This document shows positions 9,337 to 16,689 of a DNA stretch of 64,000 nucleotides, piece after piece. Numbering within the stretch: the first letter of the stretch is position 1; each line of letters starts with the position of its first letter. Origin of the DNA: Pseudomonas sp. HN11 (GTDB lineage: Bacteria > Pseudomonadota > Gammaproteobacteria > Pseudomonadales > Pseudomonadaceae); the NCBI RefSeq assembly GCF_021390155.1, contig NZ_CP089985.1, forward strand, positions 186,001 through 250,000. The letters are read 5' to 3'. The notes under the pieces are model-generated. The model worked only from the letters and a program-made list of their open reading frames with translations, made no database searches and was not told the DNA's origin. A program made the position numbers and the translations under genes.

Positions 9337-9397
9337 CATTCAGAAACAACGCGTTTGCGCCAACCCGCGCAGGACGTGGCTTTGCCGTTTCTGAATG
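9337..9397. repeat. inverted repeat CATTCAGAAAC ... GTTTCTGAATG
   Basis: An exact 11-bp inverted repeat (9337-9347 and 9387-9397) with a 39-bp spacer, between the LysR stop and tonB. It could close a hairpin that ends the LysR transcript or form part of the tonB regulatory region. There is no T-tract directly after it. Confidence 0.5.
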
Positions 9398-9483
9398 TTT
9401 CGTTTATTCAATTTAGATCTACCTATAACTTTAAAGATTACTTTAAGAAATAAGCGTCTGGCCCCGATGATTCAGCCCCAGAT

Positions 9484-9513
9484 GGCCTTCCACGCAGGCC
9501 TGTCGGTTTTTTT
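9484..9513 (+). terminator. terminator-like hairpin just upstream of tonB
   Basis: GGCCT (9484-9488) pairs with AGGCC (9496-9500) around a 7-nt loop, followed after 6 nt by a run of seven T (9507-9513). The stem is short. It lies only 27 nt before the tonB start, so it either ends upstream transcription or acts as an attenuator in the tonB leader. The region just before (9428-9446) holds a direct repeat ACTTTAA at 12-bp spacing, of unknown meaning. Confidence 0.45.
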
Positions 9514-9539
9514 GCGTCAAAACCGTAGGGAGTGAATCA

Positions 9540-10346
9540 ATGGGCAATGTCCAGACCGCCGCCAGTGCACACGAGGCGCAATGGCGCCAGGCACCGAGTG
9601 GTGAGTTGGTCGACCTTGGCCGGCCGCACCGCGCGCCTTTGGGGCAGCTGCGTACACAGAAAACGCCAAAGCGTTTCTCCAGCCGTCGCGAGGGGATCCT
9701 GCTGGGTTTGCTGGTGCTGGCCCTGCACGGAGCGGTGATCTACTGGGTGAGTCAGCGGCCCACGCCGGTGTTGCCGATCGTGCCGCCGGAAATTCCACCC
9801 ATGACCATCGAGTTTTCCCAGCCGGCGCCACCCGTGGTCGAACCGCCACCGCCTGTGCCGCCACCCCCACCGCCGCCCGTCGTTGAACCACCGCCGCCGA
9901 TAGTGGATGAGTTGGCCGCCAAGCCGGCGCCGCCAAAACCGATTCCAAAACCCAAGCCGGTTCCAAAACCTGAGTCCAAGCCTGTGCCGAAGCCGGTCGA
10001 GGCGCCGCCCGCGCCACCGACACCCGCACCGCCCGCGCCTCCAGCTCCTCCGGCGCCGACTCCGGTAACGCCTGCTTCGGCCAACGCTGCGTACTTGAAG
10101 AACCCGGCGCCGGAGTACCCGTCACTGGCCCAGCGTCGCGGTTGGGAAGGCACGGTGTTGCTCAGGGTGCAGGTACTGGCCAGCGGTAAGCCGGGTGAGA
10201 TTCAGATCCAGAAAAGCAGCGGTCGCCAGCAACTCGATGACGCTGCACTGGCAGCGGTGAAGCGTTGGAGCTTCGTGCCGGCCAAGCAGGGCGATGTAGC
10301 CCAGGACGGCTGGGTCAGCGTACCGATCGATTTCAAGATTCACTAA
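9540..10346 (+). CDS. tonB: energy transducer TonB
   Basis: A 268-aa periplasm-spanning protein that transmits proton-motive force from ExbB-ExbD to outer-membrane TonB-dependent receptors. One N-terminal membrane anchor (about residues 55-73; GILLGLLVLALHGAVIYWV) is followed by a long Pro-rich, Lys-Pro rigid spacer (about 77-175). The C-terminal TonB domain (about 185-268) has YPSLAQRRGWEGTVLLRVQV and VKRWSFVPA. The cytoplasmic tail of about 54 residues is longer than in E. coli, a pseudomonad trait. AGGGAG precedes the start. First gene of tonB-exbB-exbD. No receptor gene lies alongside. Confidence 0.95.
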   Translation: MGNVQTAASAHEAQWRQAPSGELVDLGRPHRAPLGQLRTQKTPKRFSSRREGILLGLLVLALHGAVIYWVSQRPTPVLPIVPPEIPPMTIEFSQPAPPVVEPPPPVPPPPPPPVVEPPPPIVDELAAKPAPPKPIPKPKPVPKPESKPVPKPVEAPPAPPTPAPPAPPAPPAPTPVTPASANAAYLKNPAPEYPSLAQRRGWEGTVLLRVQVLASGKPGEIQIQKSSGRQQLDDAALAAVKRWSFVPAKQGDVAQDGWVSVPIDFKIH

Positions 10347-10400
10347 CTATTCGGCTGCGGTGTGTTGCACACGCCGCGACCTGCACAGAGGGAAGACATC

Positions 10401-11120
10401 ATGGCATTAGCATCTCCACTTGAGTCCATCGAAAGCGCGGTGATCTGGCTGCTGGTGGTTTTTTCGGTCGCCACCTGGGGCTTGGCCCTGCTCAAGGGCG
10501 TGCAGTTCGGTCGCCTCAAGGCGCAGGATCGCAAGTTCCACAAACAGTTCTGGGCGGCGTCGAGTCTCGACTCGGCCGCCGAACTGGCAGAAACCCAGCC
10601 GGGCGCCGCTGCCCGTGTCGCCCAGGCCGGTTATGCCGCGATCCAGGTGGGCGAAACCCCACACGCGGCCGACCTGAGCCAGGCGATCAACCACCAGGAC
10701 CGCCTTGAGCGTGCCCTGCGCCAACAGATCGTGCGCGAGCGGCGCTCCCTTGAAACCGGCCTGGCCGTGGTCGCCAGTATCGGCAGCACCTCGCCGTTCA
10801 TCGGCCTGTTTGGCACCGTGTGGGGCATCATGGAAGCCCTCAAGGGCATCAGTGCCGCCGGTTCTGCCAGCCTCGAAACCGTGGCCGGCCCGATCGGTGC
10901 GGCACTGGTCGCGACGGGTGTGGGTATCGCTGTCGCGGTGCCGGCAGTGCTGGTCTACAACTACTTCCTGCGCCGCCTCAAGCTGACTGCCGCCGACCTC
11001 GATGATTTCGCCCACGACTTCTATAGCCTGGCGCAGAAGAACGCCTTCCGCGTACTGTTGCACCCAACGTTGAGCAAAGCCCCCACCGGCAACCCGCAGA
11101 AAGTGAAGGAGGCGTCCTGA
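10401..11120 (+). CDS. exbB: TonB-system biopolymer transport protein ExbB
   Basis: A 239-aa inner-membrane proton-channel subunit of the MotA/TolQ/ExbB family. It has an N-terminal helix (AVIWLLVVFSVATWGLALL) and two C-terminal helices in the conserved block STSPFIGLFGTVWGIMEAL (about residues 132-150) and PIGAALVATGVGIAVAVPAV. The start at 10401 follows GAGGGAAG; a longer open frame upstream lacks support. It lies 54 bp after tonB and 1 nt before exbD. Confidence 0.94.
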   Translation: MALASPLESIESAVIWLLVVFSVATWGLALLKGVQFGRLKAQDRKFHKQFWAASSLDSAAELAETQPGAAARVAQAGYAAIQVGETPHAADLSQAINHQDRLERALRQQIVRERRSLETGLAVVASIGSTSPFIGLFGTVWGIMEALKGISAAGSASLETVAGPIGAALVATGVGIAVAVPAVLVYNYFLRRLKLTAADLDDFAHDFYSLAQKNAFRVLLHPTLSKAPTGNPQKVKEAS

Positions 11121-11121
11121 G

Positions 11122-11523
11122 ATGGCCTTCTCCACCCAAGACAGCGATGAGGTACTGAGTGAGATCAACGTCACGCCCCTGGTAGACGTGATGCTGGTGC
11201 TGCTGGTGGTGTTCATCGTCACCGCGCCGCTCCTGACCAATTCGATTCCGATCAACCTGCCCAAGACCGAGGCTGTAGCCCCGGTGGAGCAGAAGGACCC
11301 GCTGGTGGTGAGCATCGACGGTGCCGGCAAACTGTTTATCAACAAGGACGAAATCCAGCCGGACCTGCTGGAATTCAACCTGCAGGCAGCAAAAGCCAAG
11401 GACCCCGATGTGCGGGTGCAACTGCAGGCAGACGATGGCGTGAACTACGGCGAAGTGGCGCGAGCCATGGCGTCTATCGAGCGCGCGGGGATAACGAAGT
11501 TGTCAGTGATAACGGCGCGGTAG
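11122..11523 (+). CDS. exbD: TonB-system biopolymer transport protein ExbD
   Basis: A 133-aa protein with a single membrane helix and a periplasmic domain, partner of ExbB. The essential proton-carrying Asp of the helix is D22 in VTPLVDVMLVLLVVFIVTAP. The C-terminal periplasmic part (about 60-133) has VQLQADDGVNYGEVARAMAS. It ends at a TAG codon; a TAA follows eight codons later with no sign of a native extension, so this TAG is a real stop (relevant to the type VI locus below). Confidence 0.94.
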   Translation: MAFSTQDSDEVLSEINVTPLVDVMLVLLVVFIVTAPLLTNSIPINLPKTEAVAPVEQKDPLVVSIDGAGKLFINKDEIQPDLLEFNLQAAKAKDPDVRVQLQADDGVNYGEVARAMASIERAGITKLSVITAR

Positions 11524-11542
11524 CGCGCAGCTGTGAGTTTCA

Positions 11543-11673
11543 AGCTATAAGCGGCAAGCAATAGCTGATTGCTCTTAACTTGCGGCTTGTGGCTACCCGC
11601 TCGAAGCTGTTTTTTAGGCCGTCTCCTTGGCAGGGTGCGGCCTTTTTTTGCTCTTAACTTGCCGCTTGCAGCT
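11543..11673. repeat. three REP-like AGCT..CAAG units after exbD
   Basis: AGCTATAAGCGGCAAG (11543-11558) is imperfectly inverted relative to CTTGCGGCTTGTGGCT (11579-11594) and CTTGCCGCTTGCAGCT (11658-11673). A related pair lies at 45240-45283. These are a second type of short intergenic palindrome common in pseudomonads. Confidence 0.6.
11616..11649 (+). terminator. rho-independent terminator after tonB-exbBD
   Basis: AGGCCG (11616-11621) pairs exactly with CGGCCT (11638-11643) and is followed by a run of T. It probably ends the tonB-exbB-exbD transcript. Confidence 0.75.
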
Positions 11674-11787
11674 AACAGCTTGGGCCTGATTTTTTTGTTA
11701 TTAATAAATAGCTTCTTATTCCTTAACGAATATAACACCCGTCCCTATACTGTTCAGCAACGTCAAACGCTGCAGGAGGGCACACCC

Positions 11788-12369
11788 ATGCACAGCGAGT
11801 CGATTCGTTACCTGATCGTGCCGGGCTGGCAAGGATCGCCAGAAGATCATTGGCAAAGTCACTGGCAGAACAGCCTGCCCAACAGCGCCCGCGTGGAGCA
11901 GGCCGACTGGCTGACGCCGCGCCGCGAAGATTGGGTCGCCGCGCTGGCCGAGGCCATCGCGGCCGACAGCACGCCGGTGATCCTGATCGCCCATAGCCTG
12001 GGCTGCATCACCGTGGCGCACTGGGCGGCCACTGCGCCGGTGCAGTTTTTGCGTCAGGTGCGCGGCGCCTTGCTGGTGGCCCCGGCCGATGTCGAGCGTC
12101 CTGCCTGCTCTCCGGCATTGCGTAATTTCGCGCCGATCCCGACCGATCTGTTGCCGTTTCCCAGCCAGGTGGTCAGTTCCGATAACGACAGTGCCGTCAG
12201 CGCCCCAAGAGCCCTGGAGTTGGCCCGTAACTGGGGAGCCGAAGCGGGCATTCTGTCCGGTGCTGGCCATATCAATGTGAAGTCCGGTCACCAGCGTTGG
12301 GAGCAGGGGTTTGCTTACCTGTATCGCCTGCAGAGCCGTCTTGAGCATCACGCCCGGCGCACTGCCTGA
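11788..12369 (+). CDS. RBBP9/YdeN-type alpha/beta hydrolase
   Basis: A 193-aa small serine hydrolase of the PF06821 (Ser_hydrolase) family. The nucleophile elbow is AHSLGC (Ser70); the catalytic His lies in GAGHINV near residue 161 and an Asp-rich SDND segment precedes it. N-terminal VPGWQGSPEDHWQSHW is typical of the family. The start at 11788 is set by AGGAGG upstream; the longer open frame has no homology. It lies 50 bp before the SfnR-like gene, so probably in one transcript and possibly sulfur-regulated. Substrate unknown. Confidence 0.82.
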   Translation: MHSESIRYLIVPGWQGSPEDHWQSHWQNSLPNSARVEQADWLTPRREDWVAALAEAIAADSTPVILIAHSLGCITVAHWAATAPVQFLRQVRGALLVAPADVERPACSPALRNFAPIPTDLLPFPSQVVSSDNDSAVSAPRALELARNWGAEAGILSGAGHINVKSGHQRWEQGFAYLYRLQSRLEHHARRTA

Positions 12370-12419
12370 ACATTTTTCAACGCCCCGTCCCTTGAGTGGA
12401 TTGGGGGCGGGAGCCTGCC

Positions 12420-13346
12420 ATGAGTCTGCATGAAACCTACGGCCAGCCCTTGCTGACCTTTCCCGACGCGGAAAAAAGCCCGCTGAGCATCCGCGCCAAG
12501 GCATTGGTGTTTGTCGATCCTCGTTCGCGCCAACTGCGCGAAGACCTGGAAAACCTCGCCCCGCGTGCGCTGCCTGTATTGATTCGCGGCGAGACCGGTA
12601 GTGGTAAAGAGCTGTTGGCGCGCCATATTCATCGTGGCAGCGACCGTACAGGTTTGTTTGTCTCGGTCAACTGCGGTGCGATAAGCCCTACCTATGCCGA
12701 TGCGGAATTGTTCGGTTACGCTGCCGGCGCCCACAGCGGCGCCGCCAGCAGCCGGGCGGGGTGGTTTGGTTCAGCGAATGGCGGCACCTTGTACCTGGAC
12801 GAGATTGGCGACTTGCCGCTTCCGATCCAGGTAAAACTGCTGGCCGCCTTGGAGAACCACGAAGTCACCCGCGTTGGTGCCCATCAGCCCAGCCCGGTGG
12901 ATGTGCGGCTGGTGGCGGCCACCAGCATCGACTTGGCCCAGGCCGTGGCGGCCGGCAAGTTCCATGAGCGCCTGTTCCATTACCTGAGCGAAGGTCAGTT
13001 GGACTTGCCGGCCCTGCGTGAGCGGGTCGGTGACATCCTGTCTCTGGCCGAATACTTCCTGGGCATCTACAGTCAGCGCCTGGACCTGCCGGTGCCGCTG
13101 ATCAGCGATGCGGCCCAGCGTGTGTTGGAGCATCACAGTTGGCCGGGCAATACCCGCGAGCTGGAAAACGTTATTCACTTTGCGTTGCTGGTCAGCAGCG
13201 GCGACGAGATTCTGCCTGAACATTTGAACCTGCCGGTCGCGGGTTCGCCGGTGGAGCAGGTCCAGCGGATTTTCCAGACTGCCAGCCCCGCGGAACAAAA
13301 AAACCTGCTTGAATTCCTGCATGAACAAAATGGAATATCAACGTGA
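12420..13346 (+). CDS. SfnR-like sigma-54 activator lacking a DNA-binding domain
   Basis: A 308-aa protein with a sigma-54-activator AAA+ domain: Walker A GETGSGKE (57-64), Walker B GGTLYLDEIGDL, and the C-terminal lid WPGNTRELENVI. It resembles SfnR, the activator of dimethyl-sulfone use, which fits the sulfur genes around. Two features are odd. The sigma-54-contacting GAFTGA loop reads GAHSGA, and the protein ends shortly after the lid with no Fis-type HTH (known SfnR is longer). No receiver or GAF domain is present. It could act from solution, partner another activator, or be degenerate. Confidence 0.75.
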   Translation: MSLHETYGQPLLTFPDAEKSPLSIRAKALVFVDPRSRQLREDLENLAPRALPVLIRGETGSGKELLARHIHRGSDRTGLFVSVNCGAISPTYADAELFGYAAGAHSGAASSRAGWFGSANGGTLYLDEIGDLPLPIQVKLLAALENHEVTRVGAHQPSPVDVRLVAATSIDLAQAVAAGKFHERLFHYLSEGQLDLPALRERVGDILSLAEYFLGIYSQRLDLPVPLISDAAQRVLEHHSWPGNTRELENVIHFALLVSSGDEILPEHLNLPVAGSPVEQVQRIFQTASPAEQKNLLEFLHEQNGIST

Positions 13347-13474
13347 AGAAAAGATATTGTTCGGGAATAAAAAATCTAGGTATTGTCCCCTCCACGCCGC
13401 GATAGCACTTCGCTGGCACGCCATATAAAAAACGGTCGTCAGAGACGCCCCCGGAAATCCGATAAGGACACTGC

Positions 13475-14257
13475 ATGAAAAAGGTTCTGTTGTTTACCGC
13501 ACTGGCGGCTGCCCTGACTGCAAGCTTCGCCCAGGCCAACGAAAAACTCGTCGTGGCCGCGACCCCGATCCCCCACGCCGAAATCCTTGAGCTGATCAAG
13601 CCGACCCTGGCCAAAGAAGGCGTGGACCTGCAGATCAAAGTCTTCACCGACTACGTTCAACCCAACACGCAGGTTGCCGAGAAACGCCTGGATGCTAACT
13701 ACTTCCAGACCCTGCCGTACCTGGAGAACTTCAACAAGGGCAAGGGCACCAACCTGGTGACTGTGGTCGGCGTGCACGTTGAGCCCATCGGCGGTTACTC
13801 GAAGAAAATCAAAAATATTTCGGAACTCAAAGATGGCGCTACCGTAGCCATCCCGAACGAAGGCTCCAACAGCGGCCGTGCCCTGTTGCTGCTGCAAAAG
13901 AACGGTCTGATTACGCTGAAAGACCCGACCAATGCCCTGTCCACGCCAAAAGACATTGCCAGCAACCCGAAAAACCTGAAGTTCAAAGAGCTCGAATCGG
14001 CGCTGCTGCCACGCGTTCTGGACCAGGTTGACCTTGATGTGATCAACACCAACTACGCTCTGGAAGCTGGCCTCAACCCCGCCAAAGATGCGCTGATCAT
14101 TGAGGACGCCAAGTCGCCGTATGTGAACTTCCTGGTGGCTCGCCCGGACAACAAGGACAGCGACGCTATCCAGAAGCTGTCCAAGGCCCTGACCAGCCCG
14201 GAAGTCAAAGCCTTCATCGAGAAGAAGTACAACGGCGCGGTAGTGCCTGCGTTCTGA
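13475..14257 (+). CDS. MetQ/NlpA-family substrate-binding protein (orphan)
   Basis: A 260-aa periplasmic binding protein of the NlpA/MetQ family. Signal peptide residues 1-21 (KKVLLFTALAAALTASFAQA) with no lipobox Cys, so it is soluble. Family hallmarks: AATPIPHAEIL, FTDYVQPN, ANYFQTLPYLENF, VAIPNEGSNSGRALLLLQ. The family binds methionine or similar organosulfur ligands. No metN or metI follows, so it may feed the MetNI encoded at 33990-35739. A strong terminator closes the gene. A second homologue lies at 35736. Confidence 0.88.
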   Translation: MKKVLLFTALAAALTASFAQANEKLVVAATPIPHAEILELIKPTLAKEGVDLQIKVFTDYVQPNTQVAEKRLDANYFQTLPYLENFNKGKGTNLVTVVGVHVEPIGGYSKKIKNISELKDGATVAIPNEGSNSGRALLLLQKNGLITLKDPTNALSTPKDIASNPKNLKFKELESALLPRVLDQVDLDVINTNYALEAGLNPAKDALIIEDAKSPYVNFLVARPDNKDSDAIQKLSKALTSPEVKAFIEKKYNGAVVPAF

Positions 14258-14283
14258 TGTAGACGAAACCCCTTCAAGGTTTG

Positions 14284-14318
14284 AACGCCGACGGCTGTTA
14301 CAGCGTCGGCGTTTTTTT
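14284..14318 (+). terminator. rho-independent terminator after the orphan metQ-like gene
   Basis: A perfect 10-bp stem, AACGCCGACG (14284-14293) and CGTCGGCGTT (14304-14313), followed by a run of T to 14318. Confidence 0.93.
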
Positions 14319-14400
14319 ATGACGTGCTATTGATCGCCCTGCGTAATGCCGTCAACCACTTCACCAGCTCCTGCGGATCCATCGGTTTCACTTCCTTCAC
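14317..14400 (-). CDS. possible 27-aa small ORF
   Basis: Reads VKEVKPMDPQELVKWLTALR then seven more residues from a GTG start, with GAGGGA a few bases upstream and a TAA stop next to the terminator above. The composition looks protein-like (amphipathic, Leu/Lys/Arg). It resembles the end of a receiver domain (KPMDPQEL) and could be a gene remnant instead. The rest of 14319-14610 shows only an AT-rich stretch at 14490-14545, probably the promoter of the downstream ABC operon. Confidence 0.3.
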   Translation of the reverse strand: MKEVKPMDPQELVKWLTALRRAINSTS

Positions 14401-14489
14401 GGTTCAATCCCTCGAATCTCAGACCCACCAACCATAGCCGTCACACGGCAAACCCGCGAATCCGGGGGTTAGCTTTTTGGGTGATATCA

Positions 14490-14545
14490 ATATGCTATTT
14501 TGGTATTTAAATTTTACTTTTTATACCTTTAAAGTTCGCGCTACC
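14490..14545 (+). promoter_or_regulatory. AT-rich control region of the amino-acid ABC operon
   Basis: A sharply AT-rich stretch (GATATCAATATGCTATTTTG..TTTAAATTTTAC) in GC-rich DNA, about 65 bp before the first permease gene. It is the expected position of the promoter. CysB-type activators bind such AT-rich sequence upstream of sulfur genes, but no certain site can be drawn. Confidence 0.4.
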
Positions 14546-14610
14546 CGGCGTTAACCACACCGGATCGGATTGCGCTCGCTGCATTACCCTTGCGGCGTCA
14601 TGGACTGGAA

Positions 14611-15276
14611 ATGACCTTCGATTTCGCTTTTATCCTCAGCACCCTGCCGGCGTTCCTAAAGGCCGTAGGGGTGACGCTGCAAGTGGGCCTGATCGCCATC
14701 GCCACCTCCTTGCTGGTGGCACTGATCAATGCGGCGCTGCTGGTGTTTCGCAGGCCCTACCTGTCGCGCCTGGTGGTGCTCTATGTGGAATTGGCGCGCA
14801 ATACGCCGCTGCTGATCCAGCTGTTCTTCGTGTACTTCGCGCTGCCGGTCCTGGGCTTCAATATCTCCGGGTTCTGGGCGGCGATCATCACCATGACCTT
14901 CCTCGGCGGCGCTTATCTCACCGAAGTGCTGCGCGCCGGTGTGGAAGCGGTGCCGCTGGCGCAGATCGAGTCGGGCAAGTCCATCGGCCTGTCTGACTGG
15001 CAACTGCTGCGCCACGTGATCTTGCCCCAGGCCGGCATCCTCAGCCTGCCGGCGCTGTTCGCCAATTTCATCTTCTTGCTCAAGGAGACCACTGTGGTCT
15101 CTGCCGTGGCGGTGCCGGAAATTCTCTACACCACCAAGAGCTACATCGCGCTCTACTACAAGACTTACGAAATGCTTGCCGTGCTGACGCTGATTTGCGT
15201 GTTGCTGTTCTTGCCGCTGTCGCTGCTGCTCAGCCGTTTGGAAAGGAGGCTCCAGCATGGCCAGTTCGGGTCTTGA
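14611..15276 (+). CDS. polar amino-acid ABC transporter permease 1
   Basis: A 221-aa permease of the HisM/GlnP family, inner membrane. About five hydrophobic helices and the ATPase-docking loop SGKSIGLSDWQLLRHVILPQA (about nt 14968-15030). The NTPLLIQLFFVYFALP motif is typical. The ATG at 14611 is preferred to a TTG at 14590, though its ribosome-binding site is weak. Its end overlaps the second permease by 20 bp. With the next three genes it forms a complete importer; substrate probably cystine/cysteine or an acidic amino acid, unproven. Confidence 0.87.
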   Translation: MTFDFAFILSTLPAFLKAVGVTLQVGLIAIATSLLVALINAALLVFRRPYLSRLVVLYVELARNTPLLIQLFFVYFALPVLGFNISGFWAAIITMTFLGGAYLTEVLRAGVEAVPLAQIESGKSIGLSDWQLLRHVILPQAGILSLPALFANFIFLLKETTVVSAVAVPEILYTTKSYIALYYKTYEMLAVLTLICVLLFLPLSLLLSRLERRLQHGQFGS

Positions 15277-15916
15277 GTTGTTGTGGGTGTCGTTGCCGCA
15301 ACTGGGCAAGGGCGCTGCGCAAACCCTGTCGATTTCATTCTTGAGCATCGTTTTCAGCACCGTCGGTGGCGTGTTGTATGGCGTGCTGCGCACCTTGAAC
15401 AACAAGGTGATCAATGCCGTGCTGCGGGTGTACCTGGAGCTGTTCCGCGCGATCCCGGTGTTGGTGTGGCTGTACCTGCTGTTTTTTGGCCTGCCGATTT
15501 TTCTCGGCCTGAGCATTCCGAGCTTCTGGTGCGCGGTACTGGTGCTGTCGCTGTGGGGCGCCAGCGAAGTGGGGGAGGTGGTGCGCGGCGCGTTGCATTC
15601 TCTGCCACGCGGGCAACGTGAAGCAGGGTTGTCGATTGGTCTTTCGGATCCGCAACTTTACGGTTACGTGCTGCTGCCCCAAGCCCTGAAACGCATGACC
15701 CCGCCGACTATCAACGTCTACACGCGCATCATCAAGACCAGCTCCCTGGCGGTGCTGATCGGCGTGGTGGATGTGATCAAGGTTGGCCAACAAATAATCG
15801 AACGCACCTATGAGTCGGTGTTGATCTACGGCGTGCTGTTCCTGTTTTTCTTCTTTATCTGCTACCCGTTGTCGGCCGCCTCCAAGGTGCTGGAACGGCG
15901 CTGGGCCCAAGCATGA
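15257..15916 (+). CDS. polar amino-acid ABC transporter permease 2
   Basis: A 219-aa permease, partner of the preceding gene in a heterodimeric channel. FRAIPVLVWLYLLFFGLP is the family block; the EAA-like loop is REAGLSIGLSDPQLYGYVLLP. An internal GAPQ/GAST-like stretch TRIIKTSSLAVLIGVVDVIK follows. It overlaps the upstream permease by 20 bp and the ATPase by 4 bp (ATGA), indicating translational coupling. Confidence 0.87.
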   Translation: MASSGLELLWVSLPQLGKGAAQTLSISFLSIVFSTVGGVLYGVLRTLNNKVINAVLRVYLELFRAIPVLVWLYLLFFGLPIFLGLSIPSFWCAVLVLSLWGASEVGEVVRGALHSLPRGQREAGLSIGLSDPQLYGYVLLPQALKRMTPPTINVYTRIIKTSSLAVLIGVVDVIKVGQQIIERTYESVLIYGVLFLFFFFICYPLSAASKVLERRWAQA

Positions 15917-16689
15917 ACGCATTGATCGAGTTCCAGGGTTTCAACAAATTCTTCGGCGAGGCGCAAGTGCTCAGGGGCATCGACCTGAGCGTGCAAAGCG
16001 GCGAAGTGGTGGTGATCCTCGGCCCTAGCGGTTGCGGCAAAAGCACCTTGCTGCGTTGCCTCAACGGGCTGGAAGTGGCCCACAGCGGCAGCCTGCGTTT
16101 CGCAGGCAAAGAGCTTTTGGACAAAAGCACCGACTGGCGCCAAGTACGCCAGGACGTGGGCATGGTGTTTCAGAGCTACCACTTGTTCCCGCACATGAGC
16201 GTGCTCGACAACATCTTGCTCGGCCCCTTGAAAGTACAAAAGCGCGACCCACGCGAGGCCCGTGCCCAAGCAGAAAAACTGCTGGAGCGTGTGGGCCTGG
16301 CCGACAAGCGCGACGTTTTCCCGCGTCAGCTCTCCGGCGGCCAGCAGCAACGCATCGCCATCGTTCGTTCGCTGTGCATGAACCCTCAGGTCATGCTCTT
16401 TGATGAGGTCACCGCCGCCCTTGACCCGGAAATGGTCAAGGAGGTGCTGGAAGTGATTCAGGGGCTGGCTCGCGATGGCATGACCCTGCTGATCGTTACC
16501 CACGAAATGGCCTTCGCCCGCGCCGTAGCCGACCGCGTGGTGTTTATGGAGGCCGGTCGCATCCTCGAACACAACACCCCCGAGGCATTCTTTACGAACC
16601 CGCAAACCGCACGCGCGCAGCAGTTCCTGGAGAAGTTCTCCTTTGTTTCAACACTGCCCAAAAAACCCAAGGAACTTGCGCTGATATGA
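15913..16689 (+). CDS. polar amino-acid ABC transporter ATP-binding protein
   Basis: A 258-aa ATPase of the GlnQ/HisP family. Walker A GPSGCGKST at about residues 37-45, signature LSGGQQQR near 140, Walker B VMLFDEVTAALDPE near 160 (EVT in place of the usual EPT), H-loop VTHEM near 196. Overlaps the upstream permease and the downstream binding-protein gene by 4 bp each, so all four genes are one operon. Confidence 0.9.
   Translation: MNALIEFQGFNKFFGEAQVLRGIDLSVQSGEVVVILGPSGCGKSTLLRCLNGLEVAHSGSLRFAGKELLDKSTDWRQVRQDVGMVFQSYHLFPHMSVLDNILLGPLKVQKRDPREARAQAEKLLERVGLADKRDVFPRQLSGGQQQRIAIVRSLCMNPQVMLFDEVTAALDPEMVKEVLEVIQGLARDGMTLLIVTHEMAFARAVADRVVFMEAGRILEHNTPEAFFTNPQTARAQQFLEKFSFVSTLPKKPKELALI

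Noticed and set aside
9517..10153. Gly/Ala- and Pro-rich minus-strand frames opposite tonB
   Set aside because: Caused by the Pro-rich spacer of TonB read on the other strand; no start signal or homology.
11521..11523. Genome-wide amber suppression as explanation for the T6SS TAG codons
   Set aside because: The exbD TAG is followed by a short meaningless frame and TAA, and the porin TAG (52403-52405) falls right after the C-terminal Trp needed for membrane insertion, so TAG works as a stop in normal genes here. Local readthrough is not excluded.
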